A stretch of 28,781 nt of DNA from Paramacrobiotus richtersi (lineage: Eukaryota; Tardigrada; Eutardigrada; Parachela; Macrobiotidae): assembly GCA_034698045.1 (NCBI GenBank), contig JAQGAU010000409.1, forward strand, positions 1-28,781, read 5' to 3'. The notes under the pieces were generated by a model that was not told the DNA's origin, searched no databases, and saw only the letters and a list, made by a program, of their open reading frames with translations. The position numbers and the translations under genes are program-made. Below, piece by piece: positions 23,739 to 28,781 of this stretch (the first letter of the stretch is position 1; every line of letters starts with the position of its first letter).

Positions 23739-23875
23739 CGAAGCCGCTCGCTAGTAATTTAGAGAACAATACTTTGATTGCTATTGTTTCTATATTCTAA
23801 ATTCTTTTGATATACTTTTTTTGGATATAGAGTAAACAATGCAATTGTTCTCTTAATTACTAGCGAGCGGCTTCG
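23739..23875. mobile_element. Small foldback element
   Basis: Inverted arms 23739-23770 and 23844-23875 pair at 31 of 32 positions around a 73-base AT-rich spacer. A 9-base direct repeat, GAATCTCGC, occurs outside the arms at 23718-23726 and 23890-23898. It is about 12 to 14 bases from the arm ends, so it is not a clean target duplication. It has no coding capacity and is unrelated in sequence to the 390 bp element. Confidence 0.75.
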
Positions 23876-24425
23876 GCTTGCGCACAGCCGAATCTCGCAC
23901 CATCTTTTCTCAACGTTTCGAGCACCAAAAAGCGCGGGGAATCATGATTTTATTGAGGGGCTCACAGACCTTCGCATCTGTGTTTTGCGTTTTTCCCTGA
24001 GGCAGCAATGCAGTGACGCTCAAAAGCGTCTCAACGAGAAATCAAGCAGACGAAAAATTAAAAATTCAGGAACATTATGACATCAACAGAGCGTAACCTT
24101 CTAGCTCCTGACGAGTAATAGTGGGGTTCGTTTCCTGCTTTACTTCGAGCGAAGCGTGAAGTTGCAGTCTCGCATGCATTCGGCCGAGTCGAAAAATAAC
24201 ATCCGAGTCGGATGATTCGAAATATAACTACGCCCGCCCAAACGGCCACCATTTCGAGCGTGAAGCAACTATCCGTTGCACTGATCTGACTAGTTTTATA
24301 GAAATTTGCGTACATCCGGAAAGGGTAAATAATAATCATGGGATTTGATTTGATCGGTTAGAATCGCGTGTCATCACTTGTGCATCACACCGCCCGCCTA
24401 GAGTCGGTTGCTTCGTTTGCCTGCG

Positions 24426-24660
24426 GTGAGTTTTCCAGTGCACAAAATGACGTCGAAGTCGGAAGTCATTGCGGTTTCGACTCAGGACGACGTGTCGCGG
24501 ATTTGCACTTGCTTATCTTGCTTCAGCCTCTGTTCTAGTGGCGGTGACGGTGGCGGTTAATTCTACGGTATATTCTTTGTTTCCACTTTCCAGCAACGGG
24601 ATTGCGTCGCTATCTTAATTCTAAGCAGTACAGGAGTATTTAATAGCAGAATTTTACCAG
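24426..24660 (+). other. Possible 5' UTR intron of Piwi
   Basis: A strong donor (G|GTGAGT) at 24426 and an acceptor (TTTTACCAG) ending at 24660 could define a 235-base leader intron. Splicing would remove an upstream open frame (ATG 24447, stop 24558-24560, 37 codons) that otherwise precedes the Piwi start. This is inferred from splice consensus only. Confidence 0.4.
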
Positions 24661-24690
24661 GATATTGATTTGTGATCGGACATATCGGAA

Positions 24691-27600
24691 ATGGTTGATC
24701 CAGCAGGCATGAGTCGTCGAGAAGAGGAACTGAAAAAGTACACCGCCGTACACACGAGGCCAAGGAATGTTGGGGAAGACAAAGGAGGAAAGAAGGGTAA
24801 GTGCGTTTTCGTCTAAATTTTCTCAGAAACGGGTGCGCTAGATGCGGGGCCCTCGCTGTGCTGTAATCTGTTTAAAAAAAAATCGTGACTCTTGATTTAG
24901 TGGCGGTATTACCTGTTTTATTACATATTAGGAAGTGTTGAAAATCCGAAATAACGGAACTCGCACCTTTTCTCGCCCTGTATTCGCCGAATGTTGCGTT
25001 TTTTAGTTCCGTATATGTTAGGTGTCAGGCGCTGATCTGTTTTCCATACTATAAAATTGTTTTTACATATCTAGTAATTTTCTTACCTTTCAGTCAGTTT
25101 TAATGTTTTTTTAGGCATTTTTTATGTTTTCGGTTTCTTGCTGTTTTCGTAATTGCTGTTCGATGTTAACAATGGTAATTATTGTTACTATTAACATCAG
25201 GGCAATATACCAGCCAAACCAAACCCTTTTTTAATGGAGTTAACATCCTGACAGAATTCCGCTGACTGGCTCTTGACAGTTTTTGGATTGCTGTGATTGT
25301 TTTGGTTTATTTTCAGTACAGTAATTGCATAGTGGGAATCGAAAACACAACAACATAAACTTTAACTTATCATAAACGTAATCATTATAACGAACTTTAT
25401 AAAAGCCAGACGTACTATTGTTTATTCGGCGGTAGCCCAGAAACGATGTTGGCGCAATAAAAACTGCAAAAATCAGATAAAAACTTGCCCCCATTAGCGC
25501 ACGATTTATTAGGAGTACGCACTAGGATGTGAAAAGAAGCGTGAGTTCATTCCATTAATTGCAGGAAGTGGCGGCGAAATTGTTCGTCTATTCTCCAACC
25601 ATATCGAGGTGAAGGTCAATACGCGCGGCGTGATCTTCCAGTACCAAGTGGATTTTGATCCGCAGCCGGGCATCCGCGGACACCGTCACGGCATCATGCG
25701 CCGTTGGGCGGAGACCAAGCAGATACCTCGCGAGGCGTACGTCTTCGACGGAGGAAATGTGTTGTACACGGGACCCATCGGCGCAGCCGTTATCAGTGAG
25801 GTCAATTTCATCCCTAATTTTCTGAAATGATTTTTGACAGTTTTCTAACAGCTCTTTTATCAAGGAGACAGTAAAGTAGCACTCTGAATTGAGTTTCCGT
25901 TCACAAATCGGTTTAAAAGTAGCATTTTTATTACTTCATAGTCAAAATAATTATTATTATAATTAATATAATAAGTATCAAAATAATCATCAAAATAAAA
26001 ATTATTATAATTATTATTATTTCAAATGTCATTATTATTATTCATTTTATTTAGTTTTCGTTAAGTAAAGTGCATTGAGTTAATTTGAAGAGTTCGCAGT
26101 GTTACTCGATAACGGTTGATAATAACGAACATTTTGGTATTCGTATTCTGTTTTCTGTTCTGAAATGTCATGATTATATAATATATATATATACTGTAGT
26201 TGAACAAAGTGTTAACGCATTAATTATTTATAGAAGCCAGTGTTATTCCTTTCTGTGGATGTTGACACTAATTTTAGACCAGCTGGTTTTTGTTGCCTGG
26301 AAAGAAATGCGACCCTCTCGGTTTTGTCACAGACCAATGAAATTTTTGTCCTTTATTGACAACGAATGGAATTACAGGGATGCGACGACATTGTCAGTTT
26401 CAATGGGCAAGAAATGCGTATCCGGCTGCGCCGTACAGCCAGTCTGGACGCGGAGAATCCTCAAGTGCTGGTAATACTGAATTCCATGCTGAACAGGTAC
26501 AGTCTGATGTAGAAAATTCTTTTCACACACAGCCTATTCTGGCGGCTTGGGTTATTATTTTAACTACGGTGATGCAAATCTATTTGATTTTTATTTAATT
26601 TTATGTGTTCAGCTAGCGAAGTTGTATCCATTAAGTAATAAACTCCGCTGCGAGTTGTTACTCACAAAGTTGTTTTGCGTTGTTACCCTGGTCAACAATT
26701 ATAAACAGTATTATTTAATTATTATTACTGATAATAAATCATTATTATTAAATATATTAATGAACTGTTGTAATAACTGACAGTAAAGATCAGAAATTTA
26801 TTATTAAATAAATATATGTAATTATGAGTAATTACCAGTAATACGAATATTAGTGAATTAATGTAACAGCTGACGGCAAAAATCGGAATTTTATCATTAA
26901 ACGAACATATATAATTATGAGAAATTTTCAGAAAAAAGAATTTAACTTGGACTTTTAAATTGTCTACTTTTGTCCCGAGCCATGGGGCAGGCACAATATT
27001 TGTTTGTTTATTGTAACAGGTTCCAAGAGAACGACCTGAAGATGGTGCGCATCCAGGACAACTACTACGATCCGGCTGGCAGACTGGCACCGGAAGGTTA
27101 TGCCGATCAGTATGTTCTTTCATCAAACGATAGTGACATGATTCAGCTGGATTGATTGGTAAGGATTGTGTCTTCTTGTAGACTACAAATCTGGCCTGGC
27201 TTCGAAACATCCATTGGTGTATTTGAGAATCAGAAGGTCCTGATGAGTGTGGACCAGCGATTCCGAATCACTCGGTACAGAATTCCGTATTAGAATCTGT
27301 GTTTTAATACACACTCTGTTTTACTGCTGTACTTCATGATTTCGTTTCATTTTACATCGCTTTACGTCCTTTACGCAAAAAAATACATTTCTTATTTAAG
27401 AAAATACGACTAAATGTTTAGGCAGTATAGAGCTTACGCAAAAATGGGTACATGTAACTGATTCCTGCAACCAAACGATGTACTTATGGATTGCAAGAGT
27501 ATTATTTTTTGTTTTTATTTTTCCTTTTTTCCTCCGTTTTCTGTTGACACAGGTGTAGAGGTAGCTTGGAATAGCAAACTGTTACAGACATGGTTGTGAT

Positions 27601-28632
27601 ACTTTGATCAGAATGATATGTATACAATATTTTAACGGGAACTGTTCTTTTTATTGGGTAGCAATCAAACTGCAAGGGACGCACTATTCGAGGCCTACAC
27701 CGCTGCCACTGCAAAGACCGAAAAGACAGAAGCCGCCGAAGTTGCAGCCCAGAAGAAAGCGACCGCGGTGTTAGTGGGGCAGACGATTGAGACTGTGTCC
27801 GTACCAGCCGTTTGTTTTTATCTCTTTTTAGCACTGGTTTCATGCTACTGTAGAGAGTGGTGCGATAATGATAATAACAATATTATTGATTTGACGATGT
27901 TGCAGGTACAACCACATGGTGTACCGCGTGCAGGGCGTCGACTGGAGTATGTTTCCGGACAAGACCTTCGAGACCCGGTTTCGTGTTGGGGACAAGTGGG
28001 AGACGAAGGAAACATCTTTTAGGCAGTACTTTGCTACTGTAAGTTGAACGGAAATCGGAACAATTACCGTAAGGAGATAGTTACCTAGCATCGATCGCTT
28101 TTTAATGAGTATTTTGTTTGATTAACTGGTTAAATTTGCTTCCAAGTATGTGTCATGAGTTAAGGATTATTATTTCGGGAATTATTTTTAATATAAACTA
28201 AGGTACTGGAAATTCTTGGGTGTTAAAAGTAAGCGCGTAAAGCACGGATGTAGTCAACTGAATGTCAACTGTCTAAGCATAAAGCTTAGACAGCAGACAA
28301 GGGTCATGAACTGTCTACTTACTGAACCTGGTTACCAATCACCGTCTTCATCCGGCCTCTGGTTGTGACCGTTAGTTAAACTTTTCGTAGCGGTATGGAA
28401 TGAACATCAAGGATCGGAAACAGCCACTGCTGGTGGTGAAGCCAGCGAATCGTGCCCTGCGTCGACGGGGCACAGAGCAGATTCTACTGGTACCGGAGCT
28501 GTGTCGTATGACCGGCTACACGGATAAGATGCGGGCCGATTTCCGCATGATGCAGGCCGTGTCCCAGCATACGAAACTGGATCCCATGCGCCGTAAAGCG
28601 GCGACCGAAGTGTTTGTCCGAAAACTGACCGG
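24691..28632 (+). CDS. piwi: Piwi-clade Argonaute protein, 5' part (N and PAZ domains)
   Basis: Exons: 24691-24796, 25565-25800, 26378-26496, 27020-27109, 27182-27274, 27662-27796, 27906-28038 and 28391-28632, then a GT donor; 384 codons plus two bases in one frame. The gene runs off the window, so MID and PIWI (slicer) domains are not visible. Residues 36-114 are the Piwi N-domain start (SNHIEVKV, QYQVDFDPQPG, YVFDGG). LQIWPGFETSI (from 185) is the typical linker. The PAZ region follows, with YNHMVYRVQGVDW (261-273), NIKDRKQPLL (from about 308) and ILLVPELCRMTGYTDKMR. That last block (PELC.xTG.TDKMR) distinguishes Piwi from Ago. Piwi proteins bind piRNAs and silence transposons, mainly in the germline. 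An in-frame TGA lies just upstream of 24691, supporting this start; M7 is an alternative. The N-terminus lacks the usual RG-rich tract. Introns are AT-rich and 72 to 768 bases long. Confidence 0.95.
25940..26045. repeat. ATT/AAT-rich low-complexity tract in Piwi intron 2
   Basis: Runs of ATT and AAT with interspersed CAAAATAAT units; almost no G or C. A short TA run follows at 26175-26193. No function is suggested. Confidence 0.7.
26761..26946. repeat. Imperfect 93 bp tandem repeat in Piwi intron 3
   Basis: Two diverged copies with a 93-base period: CTGAC at 26777 and 26870, ATTATGAG at 26821 and 26914. Because the period is a multiple of three, one minus-strand frame stays open across both copies and reads as a 31-residue repeat. 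That is a by-product rather than a gene. Confidence 0.7.
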
Positions 28633-28781
28633 GTACACGTTTATTTTGTTTGTGTTGTAGCTGGTATTCTGACCTCTCTTATTATGTGGTTTCTTAACCG
28701 TCAAATCGCGTAATAACAAATTCTAACCAACAGTTAAACCAAGTTGTAGCTAGAGCTGCGAATATAACCGAATTAATTGTA
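28633..28781 (+). other. Piwi intron running off the window
   Basis: After the donor at 28633 there is no frame that continues the Piwi domain. AG sites exist (for example at 28659-28660), but the implied intron would be under 30 bases and the product stops after 12 residues. Confidence 0.6.

Larger units (their letters stand above)
22495..24690. other. Head-to-head intergenic region between GPCR and Piwi
   Basis: About 2.2 kb separates the two divergent start codons and should hold both promoters. It contains a second foldback element (23739-23875), a perfect 15 bp odd palindrome at 24200-24214, a small hairpin GACGCT/AGCGTC at about 24014-24029, and a short irregular tandem of an ACTCGTCAG motif near 23206-23260. 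No protein family or RNA gene was recognised. The part from about 24400 to 24690 is likely the Piwi leader. Confidence 0.5.

Noticed and set aside
25796-25801. Alternative Piwi exon 2 donor at 25796 (GTGAGG)
   Set aside because: A better consensus, but it breaks the frame into exon 3. The donor at 25801 keeps the Piwi frame.
26725-27210. Minus-strand 161-codon open frame over Piwi exon 4 and intron 3
   Set aside because: Explained by the 93 bp tandem repeat plus the antisense of a well-supported exon.
1-28781. CRISPR arrays, bacterial operons, rRNA or mobile-element proteins
   Set aside because: None seen; the window is intron-rich animal DNA.

Overview
This is a eukaryotic, animal nuclear window with intron-rich genes, GT-AG introns and AATAAA signals. 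It carries a piRNA-pathway Piwi gene and a tandem array of arthropod-style gustatory-receptor-like seven-helix proteins, which points to an ecdysozoan invertebrate. The receptor array, the divergent rhodopsin-class receptor and the compact introns would fit a tardigrade or another panarthropod. That placement is inference; no ribosomal or mitochondrial marker is present.

Layout: (1) 1-1597 is non-coding or unresolved and holds a near-perfect 50 bp palindrome at 1054-1103. (2) 1598-6621 (+) is a complete 12-exon cyclophilin E (PPIE) gene, RRM plus cyclophilin domain, 310 aa, with very AT-rich introns. (3) 8000-18179 (-) holds three tandem paralogous four-exon 7TM genes of 477, 476 and 481 aa. 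Exons 1, 2 and 3 have exactly the same lengths (337, 731, 159 nt) in all three, and flanking non-coding DNA was duplicated with them. (4) 20691-22494 (-) is a complete three-exon class A GPCR of 373 aa with unusual core motifs. A 390 bp foldback element fills most of its first intron. (5) 22495-24690 is the head-to-head region between the GPCR and Piwi, with a second foldback element. (6) 24691 to the window end (+) is the 5' part of a Piwi gene: eight exons, about 384 codons, N-terminal and PAZ regions. The MID and PIWI domains lie beyond the window.

The genes do not form an operon or an obvious shared pathway. PPIE (pre-mRNA splicing) and Piwi (transposon silencing) are conserved single genes. 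The receptors between them look like a fast-evolving chemosensory block. Exon boundaries were placed by hand, using reading-frame continuity, GT/AG sites and family conservation. No clear undescribed molecular system was found. The best candidates for a second look are the receptor array, with its conserved C-terminal tail, and the two foldback elements.
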